Below, piece after piece: positions 43,735 through 53,000 of a DNA stretch of 64,000 bases. Positions within the stretch are counted from its first letter, which is position 1; each line of letters starts with the position of its first letter. This DNA is from Marinimicrobium sp. C6131 (lineage in GTDB: Bacteria > Pseudomonadota > Gammaproteobacteria > Pseudomonadales > Cellvibrionaceae). The DNA is taken from the NCBI RefSeq assembly GCF_026153455.1, contig NZ_CP110629.1:2666001-2730000 (forward strand), in the 5' to 3' direction. The notes under the pieces are model-generated. The model worked only from the letters and a program-made list of their open reading frames with translations. It was not told where the DNA came from and did no database searches. The position numbers and the translations under genes were made by a program.

Positions 43735-44482
43735 CGCGCATATAGGCTTTGGCTTCCGGGATACTGTACTCCCCGAAGTGAAAGATGCTGGCCGCCAACA
43801 CGGCATCGGCACCGCCTTCCAGCACGCCATCGGCCAGATGCTGGAGGCTTCCCACCCCGCCGGAGGCAATCACCGGAATCGACACCGCATCACTGATGGC
43901 CCGGGTCAGTTTCAGGTCAAAACCGTTTTTGGTGCCATCGCGATCCATGCTGGTGAGCAGAATTTCTCCCGCCCCATAATCCGCCATCTTGCGCGCCCAC
44001 TGAACCGCATCAATCCCGGTGGGCTTGCGACCGCCGTGGGTAAAAATTTCCCAGCGGGGCGCCTCGCCCTCACCGCTGACCTGTTTGGCATCGATGGCAA
44101 CCACAATACACTGGGACCCAAAGCGCTCGGCTGCGGCTTTGACAAACTCTGGATCGGACACGGCCGCAGAATTTATGCCCACCTTGTCGGCCCCGGCATT
44201 GAGCATGCGACGAATGTCTTCAATCTTGCGAATACCCCCGCCCACGGTCAGGGGAATGAACACCTCGGCGGCCATGCGCTCGACGGTATGCACGGTGGTA
44301 TCCCGCCCTTCGTGACTGGCGGTAATATCCAGAAAGGTAATCTCATCCGCGCCCTGTTCGTTGTAGCGCTTGGCCACTTCCACCGGGTCACCGGCATCAC
44401 GGATATCAACAAACTGAACGCCTTTGACCACACGGCCATTATCGACGTCGAGACAGGGGATGATGCGTTTTGCTAGAGCCAT
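43712..44482 (-). CDS. hisF: Imidazole glycerol phosphate synthase subunit HisF
   Basis: A 256-residue cyclase subunit: MALAKRIIPCLDVDNGRVVK, the catalytic region VGGGIRKIEDIRRMLNAGAD and DRDGTKNGFDLKLTRAISDA are typical. With HisH it makes IGP and AICAR. It is last in hisB-hisH-hisA-hisF, but 400 bp of repeats separate it from hisA. Confidence 0.97.
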   Translation of the reverse strand: MALAKRIIPCLDVDNGRVVKGVQFVDIRDAGDPVEVAKRYNEQGADEITFLDITASHEGRDTTVHTVERMAAEVFIPLTVGGGIRKIEDIRRMLNAGADKVGINSAAVSDPEFVKAAAERFGSQCIVVAIDAKQVSGEGEAPRWEIFTHGGRKPTGIDAVQWARKMADYGAGEILLTSMDRDGTKNGFDLKLTRAISDAVSIPVIASGGVGSLQHLADGVLEGGADAVLAASIFHFGEYSIPEAKAYMRERGIEMR

Positions 44483-44542
44483 ATCGAACCTTTAAATGAA
44501 CCTTGTAGCACTGACATCAAATACGTCACGTCCGGTCCGCTA

Positions 44543-44636
44543 TCAGGTAGCCCTTTCCAAGACACGCTGTGAATACATCCCTGTAAGCTCCACAACGCGA
44601 GTCCCTCGGTTGAGGGTCTTGGAAAGGGCTACCTGA
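44543..44636. repeat. Intergenic palindromic repeat A (21-bp arms)
   Basis: Perfect 21-bp inverted arms (44543-44563 and 44616-44636) enclose about 50 bp. The enclosed core contains CGCTGTGAATACATCCCTG and AAGCTC, which resembles the core of repeat B. It lies in the 400-bp hisF-hisA gap, which holds no gene. Confidence 0.85.
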
Positions 44637-44697
44637 CACCGGCCCTCAGTGCGTTCGTAGGACCTGCAGCTGGTTTAGCGTCTATTTGGGCTTGGCC

Positions 44698-44724
44698 GGC
44701 GGATGCGCCGTTGGCTTATCCGCC
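44698..44724. repeat. GGCGGAT-ATCCGCC intergenic repeat
   Basis: GGCGGAT and ATCCGCC arms surround GCGCCGTTGGCTT, followed by CTACGC. It matches the widely scattered GTAGGGCGGATAAG-type repeats of gammaproteobacteria and is similar to the copies at 45662-45765. Confidence 0.75.
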
Positions 44725-44750
44725 CTACGCAACGTCAATGGTGGCACAGA

Positions 44751-44862
44751 GGTCAGGAGTGGGGCATATCACTTGGAGACTCTCTGAGGCATGGATGCCG
44801 ATGAGAAGCCCCCATGGATGGGTTCACGGCGGGTCTCCAAGTGATATGCCCCACTCCTGACC
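44751..44862. repeat. Intergenic palindromic repeat B (30-bp arms)
   Basis: Perfect 30-bp inverted arms (44751-44780 and 44833-44862) enclose a 52-bp core with CATGGATGCCGATGAGAAGC and CATGGATGGGTTCACGGCG. The reverse complement of the core shares GTGAA-CCATCC-TG-GCT with repeat A while the arms differ. It ends 20 bp before the hisA stop. Confidence 0.85.
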
Positions 44863-44882
44863 GGACTCTACGCTCGCTCTCT

Positions 44883-45617
44883 TTAGGCGAATGAGTCACA
44901 GAAATCTTGAGCTTCTTTTACATCCAGCGAGCCTTCATAAATCGCCCGGCCGGTAATCGCCCCGGTGATGCCCTGATCGGATACCTTACGCAACGCCTTG
45001 ATATCATCCATATTGGTAATACCGCCAGAGGCGATCACCGGAATGCTCGAAGCCTTGGCCATCGCCAGCGTCTGCTCCACATTCACACCCTGCATCATAC
45101 CGTCGCGGGCAATATCCGTGTAGACAATCGCACTGACGCCATCCTTCTCAAAACGCTTCGCCAGATCCGTCGCCTTCACCTCGGACACCTCCGCCCAGCC
45201 ATCAGTGGCCACCAGACCGTCTTTGGCATCCAGACCGACGATGATATGCCCCGGAAACCGGCGACACATCTCGGTCACAAACTCCGGCTCTTTCACCGCC
45301 TTGGTGCCGATGATCACATACTGGACCCCCGCCTGCAGGTAATGCTCAATCGTCTCCGCACTGCGAATACCGCCGCCGATCTGGATCGGCAGATCCGGGT
45401 ACGCACGGGCGATGGCCGTCACCACCTCGCCGTTGACCGGCTTGCCTTCAAAGGCGCCGTTCAGGTCCACCAGATGCAGCCGGCGACAACCGGCGTCCAC
45501 CCAGCGTTTGGCCATGGCGACCGGGTCGTCGGAGAATACGGTGGAGTCGTCCATCAGGCCCTGGCGCAAACGTACGCATTGGCCGTCTTTCAAATCAATG
45601 GCGGGGATAATCAGCAT
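44883..45617 (-). CDS. hisA: Phosphoribosyl-ProFAR isomerase
   Basis: A 244-residue beta/alpha barrel: LIIPAIDLKDGQCVRLRQG, IQIGGGIRSAETIEHYLQAG and YTDIARDGMMQGVNVEQT. It isomerises ProFAR in histidine synthesis. The start MLIIPAID matches the usual family N-terminus; an ATG seven codons upstream is possible. It lies 153 bp after hisH because of two inserted repeats. Confidence 0.97.
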   Translation of the reverse strand: MLIIPAIDLKDGQCVRLRQGLMDDSTVFSDDPVAMAKRWVDAGCRRLHLVDLNGAFEGKPVNGEVVTAIARAYPDLPIQIGGGIRSAETIEHYLQAGVQYVIIGTKAVKEPEFVTEMCRRFPGHIIVGLDAKDGLVATDGWAEVSEVKATDLAKRFEKDGVSAIVYTDIARDGMMQGVNVEQTLAMAKASSIPVIASGGITNMDDIKALRKVSDQGITGAITGRAIYEGSLDVKEAQDFCDSFA

Positions 45618-45661
45618 GTTGGTTGTGGGTCCGGTCATTCGAGTTTGAGGGTCATTTCTTT

Positions 45662-45765
45662 ACGGCGGATGCACTTCGCTCCGAGTCGTCGGACCGATCC
45701 GCCCTACGCATAGCACAGCGGTTCGCGTAGGGCGGATAAGGGCTAAGCCCGCATCCGCCGCTACC
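45662..45765. repeat. Pair of GGCGGAT-type repeats between hisH and hisA
   Basis: Two copies lie in opposite orientation: 45662-45709 (ACGGCGGATGCACTTCGCTC to ATCCGCCCTACGCA) and 45725-45765 (CGCGTAGGGCGGATAAGG to CGCATCCGCCGC). Each copy can fold as a hairpin, and the pair also forms a larger inverted repeat. The arrangement resembles a REP doublet. Confidence 0.8.
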
Positions 45766-45770
45766 ACGCA

Positions 45771-46421
45771 TCAGGCCGCTCCATCCCAATCCATAAAATT
45801 GCGCAACAACTGCAACCCGGCCGTATGGCTTTTCTCCGGGTGAAATTGCACCGCAAACAGGTTGTCCTGGGTCAGCGCCGCCGCGAAAGTGGTGCCGTAC
45901 TCACAGGTGCCGGCCACCTGCTCCGGGTTACCGGCTTCGACATAGAAGCTGTGCACAAAGTAAAAACGCGCATCCTGCTCAATACCGGCCCAGAGCGGGT
46001 GGTGGGTGTGGTGTACCTGGTTCCAGCCCATATGGGGGACTTTCAGGCGCTGGCCGTCGGCGTCTCTCAGATCGGCGCCAAAGTAACGCACTTGCCCCGG
46101 CAGCAGACCGATGCAGTCCACGCCACCGTTCTCTTCACTGCGGTCCATCAGTGCCTGCATGCCGACGCAGACGCCCAGCACCGGCTTGCCGGTGGCCACC
46201 TGTTCACGCAGCAGCTCATCAAACTTCAAGCGCCTGATTTCCGCCATGCAATCGCGAATGGCGCCCACCCCGGGGAACAACACCCGGTCGGCGGCGCTCA
46301 CCTGGGCCGGGTCGCTGGTCACCAGTACCTCGGCTTCCGGAGCCACGTGCTCCAGGGCGCTGGCCACCGAGTGCAGGTTGCCCATGCCGTAATCAATGAC
46401 CGCTATTTGCTGGCTACTCAT
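45771..46421 (-). CDS. hisH: Imidazole glycerol phosphate synthase subunit HisH
   Basis: A 216-residue glutaminase subunit. IAVIDYGMGNLHSVASAL, the nucleophile elbow VLGVCVGMQALMDRSEE and the C-terminal FAVQFHPEKSHTAGLQLL provide the Cys-His-Glu triad. It feeds ammonia to HisF. It starts 32 bp after hisB. Confidence 0.97.
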   Translation of the reverse strand: MSSQQIAVIDYGMGNLHSVASALEHVAPEAEVLVTSDPAQVSAADRVLFPGVGAIRDCMAEIRRLKFDELLREQVATGKPVLGVCVGMQALMDRSEENGGVDCIGLLPGQVRYFGADLRDADGQRLKVPHMGWNQVHHTHHPLWAGIEQDARFYFVHSFYVEAGNPEQVAGTCEYGTTFAAALTQDNLFAVQFHPEKSHTAGLQLLRNFMDWDGAA

Positions 46422-46453
46422 AATACGCTACTGCCCCACTCACCCGACGAAAA

Positions 46454-47047
46454 TTACAGACTGCCCTTGGTGGAAGGCATCACCCCCGCCATCCGGGGAT
46501 CCTCCTCCAGCGCCATACGCAGGGCACGGCCAAAGGCCTTGAACACGGTTTCAATCTGGTGGTGAGCGTTGTGACCGCGCAGGTTATCGATGTGCAGGGT
46601 GACCTGGGCGTGGTTGACGAAGCCATGGAAAAATTCGGAGAACAGTTCGGTATCAAACGTGCCAATCCGCTTCTGGGTGAACGGGATGTCCATCATCAGG
46701 CCGGGACGACCGGAGAAGTCGATCACTACCCGTGACAGGGCCTCATCCAGAGGGACATAGGCGTGGCCATAGCGGCGGATGCCTTTTTTGTCCCCCACGG
46801 CCTTGGCCACCGCCTGCCCGAGGGTGATACCGATGTCTTCCACCGTGTGATGGTCATCGATATGGGTGTCGCCATCGCAGGTGATGTCCAGATCGATCAT
46901 GCCGTGGCGGGCGATCTGGTCCATCATGTGCTCCAGAAACGGCACGCCGGTATCGAACACGCCCTTGCCCTCACCGTCCAGATCCAGGCTGACGCTGATT
47001 TTGGTTTCCAGGGTATTGCGATTGACTTGGGCGCGACGGTTGGCCAT
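46454..47047 (-). CDS. hisB: Imidazoleglycerol-phosphate dehydratase
   Basis: A 197-residue monofunctional IGPD without a HolPase domain, as in Pseudomonas. Manganese-binding motifs LEHMMDQIARHG, DDHHTVEDIGI and HAQVTLHIDNLRGHNAHHQI are intact. It is the first gene of hisBHAF and is divergent from rsmE. Confidence 0.97.
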   Translation of the reverse strand: MANRRAQVNRNTLETKISVSLDLDGEGKGVFDTGVPFLEHMMDQIARHGMIDLDITCDGDTHIDDHHTVEDIGITLGQAVAKAVGDKKGIRRYGHAYVPLDEALSRVVIDFSGRPGLMMDIPFTQKRIGTFDTELFSEFFHGFVNHAQVTLHIDNLRGHNAHHQIETVFKAFGRALRMALEEDPRMAGVMPSTKGSL

Positions 47048-47079
47048 AGGATCTCCAGAGACCGGGAAGCAAAAGCGGA

Positions 47080-47109
47080 ATTATACCGCCAGTACCCCAT
47101 CCCTGTCAT
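47080..47109 (-). promoter_or_regulatory. Sigma-70-type promoter of hisB
   Basis: On the minus strand, ATGACA (47104-47109) and a perfect TATAAT (47080-47085) are 18 bp apart. The expected start point leaves a leader of about 25 nt before hisB, so no attenuator is present. Confidence 0.7.
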
Positions 47110-47194
47110 GGTGAAAGCCATCGGTGGAGTATTGAGCAGCACTGGCTTGAAGCGCAAATTTGCTAAACTGCCTGTTTTTGAGCTGGAGTTCGCC

Positions 47195-47929
47195 ATGCGT
47201 GTCCCCCGGGTGTTTACCGACCAACCCCTGCAGACCGGTGCTACCGTGACGCTTGAAGAAGCCCCGTCCCGCCACCTGGCCAAAGTGCTGCGTATGACAC
47301 CGGGGCGGGAGCTGATTCTCTTTAATGGCGAGGGAGGTGAATTTGCCGCGACCTTGGCCGAGGTCGGGAAAAAGTCTGTCCAGGCCACGCTGGGCGCCTT
47401 TACGGCCGAGGACCGGGAATCCCCCCTGAATCTGGAGCTGGCCATTGGTCTGTCCCGGGGAGACCGGATGGATTGGGTCATCCAGAAGGCCACGGAGCTC
47501 GGTGCCACGCGAATCACCCCCCTGTTTACCGAGCGCACCGAAGTCAAGCTCAAAGGTGACCGGCTGGACAAGAAGTGGGACCATTGGCGCCAGGTGATCA
47601 TCAGCGCCTGTGAGCAATGCCAGAGAAACCGGTTGCCGGCGCTGGCTCAACCTCTGACATTGACGGAGTGGCTGGCCACTGAACAGCCTCCCGGCTCCCG
47701 CCGCCTGGTCCTGCATCACCGCGACAGCAAAGGGCTTCCCGCGCAGGAAGCAATCACTCAGGTCAGTTTGCTGGTGGGCCCCGAGGGCGGCCTGTCCGAG
47801 GAGGAGATTGAGCGCGCCCGCAACGCTGGCTGCGATCCTCTGACACTCGGCCCCAGGGTAATGCGCACGGAAACCGCGCCGGTGGCGGCGATCAGCCTTG
47901 CGCAATACCTCTGGGGAGACTGGCGCTGA
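47195..47929 (+). CDS. rsmE: 16S rRNA (uracil-N3)-methyltransferase RsmE
   Basis: A 244-residue SPOUT methyltransferase for U1498. It begins MRVPRVFTDQPLQTGATVTL with a PUA-like N-terminal domain. The knotted SAM site shows LLVGPEGGLSEEEIERARNA and LGPRVMRTETAPVAAI. The start follows GGAG; the frame upstream overlaps hisB and is not coding. In many gammaproteobacteria rsmE is linked to gshB, but here the two are 13 kb apart. Confidence 0.96.
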   Translation: MRVPRVFTDQPLQTGATVTLEEAPSRHLAKVLRMTPGRELILFNGEGGEFAATLAEVGKKSVQATLGAFTAEDRESPLNLELAIGLSRGDRMDWVIQKATELGATRITPLFTERTEVKLKGDRLDKKWDHWRQVIISACEQCQRNRLPALAQPLTLTEWLATEQPPGSRRLVLHHRDSKGLPAQEAITQVSLLVGPEGGLSEEEIERARNAGCDPLTLGPRVMRTETAPVAAISLAQYLWGDWR

Positions 47930-47931
47930 CG

Positions 47932-48534
47932 TCAAGAACCATTGGATGAAGAGGACGATGAGGAACTGGACGATGCCGAGCTGGAACCGAGCCCACTGAC
48001 CTCTTCGACAACGATCAGGTCGGCACGGGATTCGACATAATGGAGCTCCCAGGTGCGGAAGGGAATCTCCTCATCGCAACTGGCGTCTTCGTCCGCTTCG
48101 CTGAGACGGTAGTTGAGCACCACCTCAACGACGTTTTCATCTTCGGTGATGCTGAAGGCCTGAACCCGGTTCAGGTTCAACTGCTGCGCGCACGCGCTGT
48201 CGTCAAACCAGCCGCTGTCATACAGAATGACCTGTCCTTCCTCAAAGTCCGGAGCCTCCACGAAATCGTCGATATCCCGGTAGGCATCGATCAAAAACTC
48301 GTAATCGTCCGGATCGCGAATGATCTCGATCCGTCGACTGTCGACATCCGTGGCGGGGAACCCGGTATTGTTCCGGTCCGCGGAGCTGTTTTCGTACACA
48401 AAGCTGACGGCGACCGGATCGCGAATTTCGTCGGGCTCGGAGGGGTTGAACGCTTCTTCGCGCTCACCGCCGCAGCCGCCAAGCAATGTGACCAAGGCCA
48501 GGGCGGTACTGGCAATCGGCGTGTGGGTTTTCAT
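47932..48534 (-). CDS. Hypothetical lipoprotein with polyserine tail
   Basis: A 200-residue lipoprotein (lipobox LLGGCGG) with an acidic mature domain (about 25-180). The last 20 residues are almost all serine (SSSASSSSSSSSSSNGS). Long polyserine stretches are a trademark of Saccharophagus/Cellvibrio secreted proteins, where they link domains; here the tail is terminal and nothing follows. Function not recognised. It converges with rsmE, with 2 bp between genes. Confidence 0.85.
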   Translation of the reverse strand: MKTHTPIASTALALVTLLGGCGGEREEAFNPSEPDEIRDPVAVSFVYENSSADRNNTGFPATDVDSRRIEIIRDPDDYEFLIDAYRDIDDFVEAPDFEEGQVILYDSGWFDDSACAQQLNLNRVQAFSITEDENVVEVVLNYRLSEADEDASCDEEIPFRTWELHYVESRADLIVVEEVSGLGSSSASSSSSSSSSSNGS

Positions 48535-48610
48535 CCGTCGTTTCCTCCGCGGCGCGGCTCCTTATCGGTACATTCCGGTTTCTGGGGTTGCCCGGTCGGG
48601 CGCAGAGCGC

Positions 48611-49099
48611 TCAGACGCGGGTTTTGAGATAGTCCAGGACGCGCTGCTCAACACCGGGAACATCGGGAATGACCGCGTCCTCACCCGCCCAACTCACTTG
48701 CATCAACTCGTAGGGGTTGGTCGGCGACGCATCGCGCACCTGAAGCTCTTCGGGGGTCACGCGAGCCAGCCGGGGCAAGCCCTGAGCAATCAGAGCCACA
48801 AAGTGAATGTGTTCGCTGACCCCAGTCGTATTGAACACCGCCACCCGGGCATAGTTCCCCGGCGTGGGGCGCGGCTGACCATTGAGGCACTCGAACGAGG
48901 CCAGCGGAATGGTCAGATCCCGCCATTGATAATCGCCCAGATACCAGTCCGGAGCATTCGGCACAGGCTCAATTTTGCCCACCGGGACAATCTCCGCCAC
49001 CGAGACGTTGGGCACCAACAGGGTCTGTCCCTGCAGGGGAATCAACAGGCTGGCGACTTCCCGGACCTCCGGGGTTTCAGTGAGCTGCGGGGCTTTCAT
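48611..49099 (-). CDS. chpC: CheW-like adaptor ChpC
   Basis: A 162-residue CheW-domain protein (ASLLIPLQGQTLLVPNVSVA, VPNAPDWYLGDYQWRDLTIP). It is the last gene of the Pil-Chp operon, overlapping chpB by 23 bp. In Pseudomonas ChpC is the second adaptor linking receptors to ChpA. ATG 49099 follows GAGGAAG; the longer frame would need a TTG start. Confidence 0.9.
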   Translation of the reverse strand: MKAPQLTETPEVREVASLLIPLQGQTLLVPNVSVAEIVPVGKIEPVPNAPDWYLGDYQWRDLTIPLASFECLNGQPRPTPGNYARVAVFNTTGVSEHIHFVALIAQGLPRLARVTPEELQVRDASPTNPYELMQVSWAGEDAVIPDVPGVEQRVLDYLKTRV

Positions 49100-50048
49100 A
49101 AGGTCGGACTTCCTCAATCAGTGTTTGCGCTGAAGTGCGGCAGTGGGCACTCAGACGGTTCGCCAGTTCCCCGGGTGTGCCGGTCAACTCGACGGCGCCG
49201 GTGGCCAGGGCGGCATCGGGCATGGAAGCGCTGGTGCAGCTTTGTGGAGTCTGGGCCCATACTTTACCGCCACGCTGGCGCACCAGACGGCAGGCCGCCG
49301 CACCATCATCGCCCATTCCGGTAAAAACAATCAGCCCCAGCTGTTCGCCATAGACCCGGGCGGCGTTCGCCACCAACTGGTCCACCGAGGGGGCATAGGG
49401 GCCACCCCAGGGTTCATCGGCCATGGCCAGGGTACCATTGTCCAGCAGGTCCACCCGTTCACAGGCGGTCACAATCAACATCTGGTTGGCCTGCACAACG
49501 GCGCCGTCGCTCGCCAAGGCCGCGGGGTAAGGGCTCTGGCTCATCATACGCACCAGGGTGCCCGTGTAGCCGGTGTCAATATGCTGTACATACATGAAGG
49601 CGACGCCCAGCGCCGGGGGCAGAGAGGACAGGAACTCCTTCACCGCCGCCGGACCACCGGTGGAGGCGGCCAGAACCCATAGCTCTCTCGCCCGGGGCAC
49701 CCGCTGCAGGTTGATATCCCCCGCCAGCTGGCGCAACTTCGCCAGGGTACGCTTGAGCCAGGCATTGTGCTCTTCACTGCCGGGCCGGTATTCACTGCTG
49801 TCGCTGATGATCAGCGGTGCATCGCTGTGCTCAAGCAACGCCTGTACCGGCTCGGGTGGTTCGGCGTCCGGATCCAGCGCCACATCCACGACCCAGGCAT
49901 CGGCACTGTCGGGCGCCGGCGTGTCCGCCCGGCACTGATCCAGCATGAGCGAAGCCACCAGCTCGTGGCCCGCTTCCCGCGCACTCAGTGTCAGATACTG
50001 GCGCTTGAGCGGGCTGTCGACCAGCAAACCGATTCGCAAGCCCGTCAC
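49077..50048 (-). CDS. chpB: CheB-type methylesterase ChpB
   Basis: A 323-residue methylesterase that removes methyl groups from PilJ. The catalytic triad is visible: Ser in LAASTGGPAAV, His in YVQHIDTGYTG and Asp in FTGMGDDGAAACR. The N-terminal part (about 1-120) resembles a receiver domain without the canonical phospho-site, as in ChpB. The likely start is GTG at 50048 (TTG 50054 is the alternative), next to the chpA stop. Confidence 0.88.
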   Translation of the reverse strand: MTGLRIGLLVDSPLKRQYLTLSAREAGHELVASLMLDQCRADTPAPDSADAWVVDVALDPDAEPPEPVQALLEHSDAPLIISDSSEYRPGSEEHNAWLKRTLAKLRQLAGDINLQRVPRARELWVLAASTGGPAAVKEFLSSLPPALGVAFMYVQHIDTGYTGTLVRMMSQSPYPAALASDGAVVQANQMLIVTACERVDLLDNGTLAMADEPWGGPYAPSVDQLVANAARVYGEQLGLIVFTGMGDDGAAACRLVRQRGGKVWAQTPQSCTSASMPDAALATGAVELTGTPGELANRLSAHCRTSAQTLIEEVRPYESPAAH

Positions 50049-50050
50049 GG

Positions 50051-53000
50051 TCAATAAGCCTGCGTGGTTTCCAGGAGCTCGCGGATGTTATTGAGCAACA
50101 GCTCCTCCTGGTAGGGCTTGCCCATGTACTTGTCCACCCCGATATTGAACGCCCGCTCCCGGTGTTTTTCCCCGGTACGGGAAGTGATCATGATGATCGG
50201 AATGTCCTTCAGCCGTGAGCTGCTGCGCATATTGCTGGCCACTTCGAAGCCGTCCATGCGCGGCATTTCAATATCCAGCAGCATCACATCCGGGATATGG
50301 TCCTGAAGGGTCAGCAGTGCCTCGGCACCATCTTTGGCGGTAATGACCCGGAAGCCCTCGCGCTCCAGGAAACGGCCCGTCACCTTGCGAACGGTCACGG
50401 AATCATCCACCACCATAACCACTTTTTCCTGCTCGTCATCACGCCCGTAGGGCGTCTCGGTGGGCTCCAGCAGGGTGGCGTTGGGCATCCCCAGCGCCAG
50501 TTTTTCACGCATGAGGGCGTGAGGATCGAGAATCACCACCACACTACCGTCACCCATGACCGTGGCACCGGACACCCCACTGACCGAGCTGAACTGCATA
50601 CCCAGGGTTTTCACCACAATTTCACTGCTACCCAGCAGGCGGTCAACCTGCAGAGCCACCGTATGTTCGGCGCTGCGCACCAACACCACCGGCAGCGGCA
50701 AGGATTGGCCATCGAGCTTCGGACGGGCATCGCTGTCAAGCATGGCACCCAGATAACGTACCTGATACTCCTCTCCCGCGTATTCGAAGCGCGCGCTCTC
50801 ATCGGAGTAATAGTGCTCCAGTTCAAAGGGGCTGACCCGCACAATACCCTCGATGGTATTGAGGGGAACGGCGTAGTAGTCATCCCCAATCTGAATCATC
50901 AGTGCACGGTTCACCGACACAGTGAACGGCAGGCGAACGATGAACTCCGAACCTCGACCGGACTCCGAATTGATGAACATGGAGCCGCCCAACTGTTTGA
51001 TCTCGGAGTGGACCACATCCATACCGACGCCGCGCCCGGATATCTGGGTCACCTTGTCAGCGGTACTGAAACCGGCATGAAGGATAAACTGCATGATATC
51101 CCGGTCGCTGAGCTGAGCGTCTTCGGTCATCAGGCCGCGTTCGACGGCTTTGGCTCGCACGCGATCAAGATTGATCCCCCGGCCATCGTCGGCCAGGCGC
51201 AACACCACATCGCCACCTTCCCGGGCAAGGCTGAGCATGATACGCCCCGCCGCCGGCTTGCCGGCTGCGGCGCGCTGGTCTGCGGTTTCGATGCCGTGAT
51301 CCACGGCGTTGCGTAACATGTGCTCAAGAGGCGCCACCATGCGCTCCAGCACCGAGCGGTCCAGTTCGCCTTCGACATTATCCAGCTCGAATTCCACATC
51401 TTTGCCCAACTCGGTCGCCGCCTGACGGACAATCCGGCGCAGGCGCGGCACCAGCCGGGAGAAAGGCACCATGCGCGAGCGCATCAGTCCTTCCTGCAGA
51501 TCGGTATTGATCCGTGACTGCTGGAGCAACAGGGTTTCCGTGTCGCGATTCTTGTCCGAGAGCGTGTTTTTCAGGTCGAGCAGGTCCGAGGCGGACTCCA
51601 TCAGCGAGCGCGACAACTGCTGTAACTGCGAATACCGGTCCATTTCCAGCGGGTCGAATTCCTCGTGCGCTTCCATCTGTTCCTGACGGAAAATCACCTG
51701 GGCTTCGGTTTCGATATCGAGGCGGCGCAACTGCTCCTGCAGGCGCACGATCGTCGAGTCCATTTCATCAATGGCCAATCCCAGGTCACCGACCTGCTCC
51801 TCGATGCGCCCCCGGGTAATAGAGGTCTCACCGGCCAGGTTGACCAGCTCTTCCAGCAACTCGGCGGACACCCGGACCACTTCCTGAGGGCCACTGCGGC
51901 GGGCCGCCAGATGCTGCACCTGGGCGCCGCCGTTGCCGCCCCCGGACGCACTGATGGCACCACCGCTGGGCGGCACCGGAGCCGATGTGGCGGTATTGCC
52001 GGGTTTGGGCTTGGGCGTGAACGGCACCACATTGCCCGTTTCGGGGTCCCGGGCGACCGGAACCGGGCCACCGGATTGAGGCGCGGTGGCGCTGGGCGGA
52101 GGCGGCTCGGCCGCCTCGTCGGGGGCATCACCGGCCATCTGCGAGCGCACGCGGGCGACCCCGGCGTGAATCTTATCCTGGAAGTCGGTCAGGCGCTGGA
52201 AGAAGGCCCGGTCGATGGTATCCCGCTCGCGCATGCCAATGAGCAGTGTCTCGAAGTCGTGGGCCAGATCCCCCACATCCGTGATGCCGGACAGACGGGC
52301 GCCACCCTTGAGGGTATGCAGGGAACGCTTGAGCTCTTCCGGCAGGTCCGGGTTGCTCCAGTCTTCCTGCCACTCGGTCAGTGCGCGATCGATATCTTCC
52401 ATGAGGTCATCGGCTTCTTCCAGGAAGATTTCCAGGATTTCCTCATCCACGCCGTCATCGGCATCGTCCGCCTGCTCCTGCGCCGACTCCGCCGCCGGTG
52501 CAGCGGGTTCCGAGGAGGCACTGGCGGAGGGTGGTTCAGTGGCCGATGACGGGGCGCCATCAACCGCTGAGGACTCTTCTTCGGTCGCTGAAGATTCTTC
52601 CTCAACGGCTGAGGGCTCTTCAACGAACGCGGAAGGCTCTTCAACAAACGCTGAGGGCGCCTCATCGATCGATGCCGACTCTTCTGCAATCGCGGAGACT
52701 TCTTCGCCAGCGGTTGAGGGCTCTTGATCAACGCTGGTTGCCTCTGGCTGGGCATCGGGGGCGTCGGGCGGCAGGTTTTCCAACAGGCGATCCAGGGGGG
52801 CCTGAACGGCGTCGGGGGCCGGTTCGAGGTTCTGACCGACGGCGACGGCATCCACCAGGTCCAACAACGCCATGTGCGCGTCGATCAGTTGCTGGCAAAG
52901 CGCATCGTCGCACGGAATAAACCCCTGCTGTATGCCACCATAGATCCGGTAGAGCTTATCCCCCAGCTCCGCCATGGGCGGCAGGTTGGCGTGCAGGGCG

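Noticed and set aside
44483..44882. Long inverted repeats as a CRISPR array or transposon ends
   Set aside because: There is no regular direct repeat-spacer pattern and no transposase or target-site duplication was seen.
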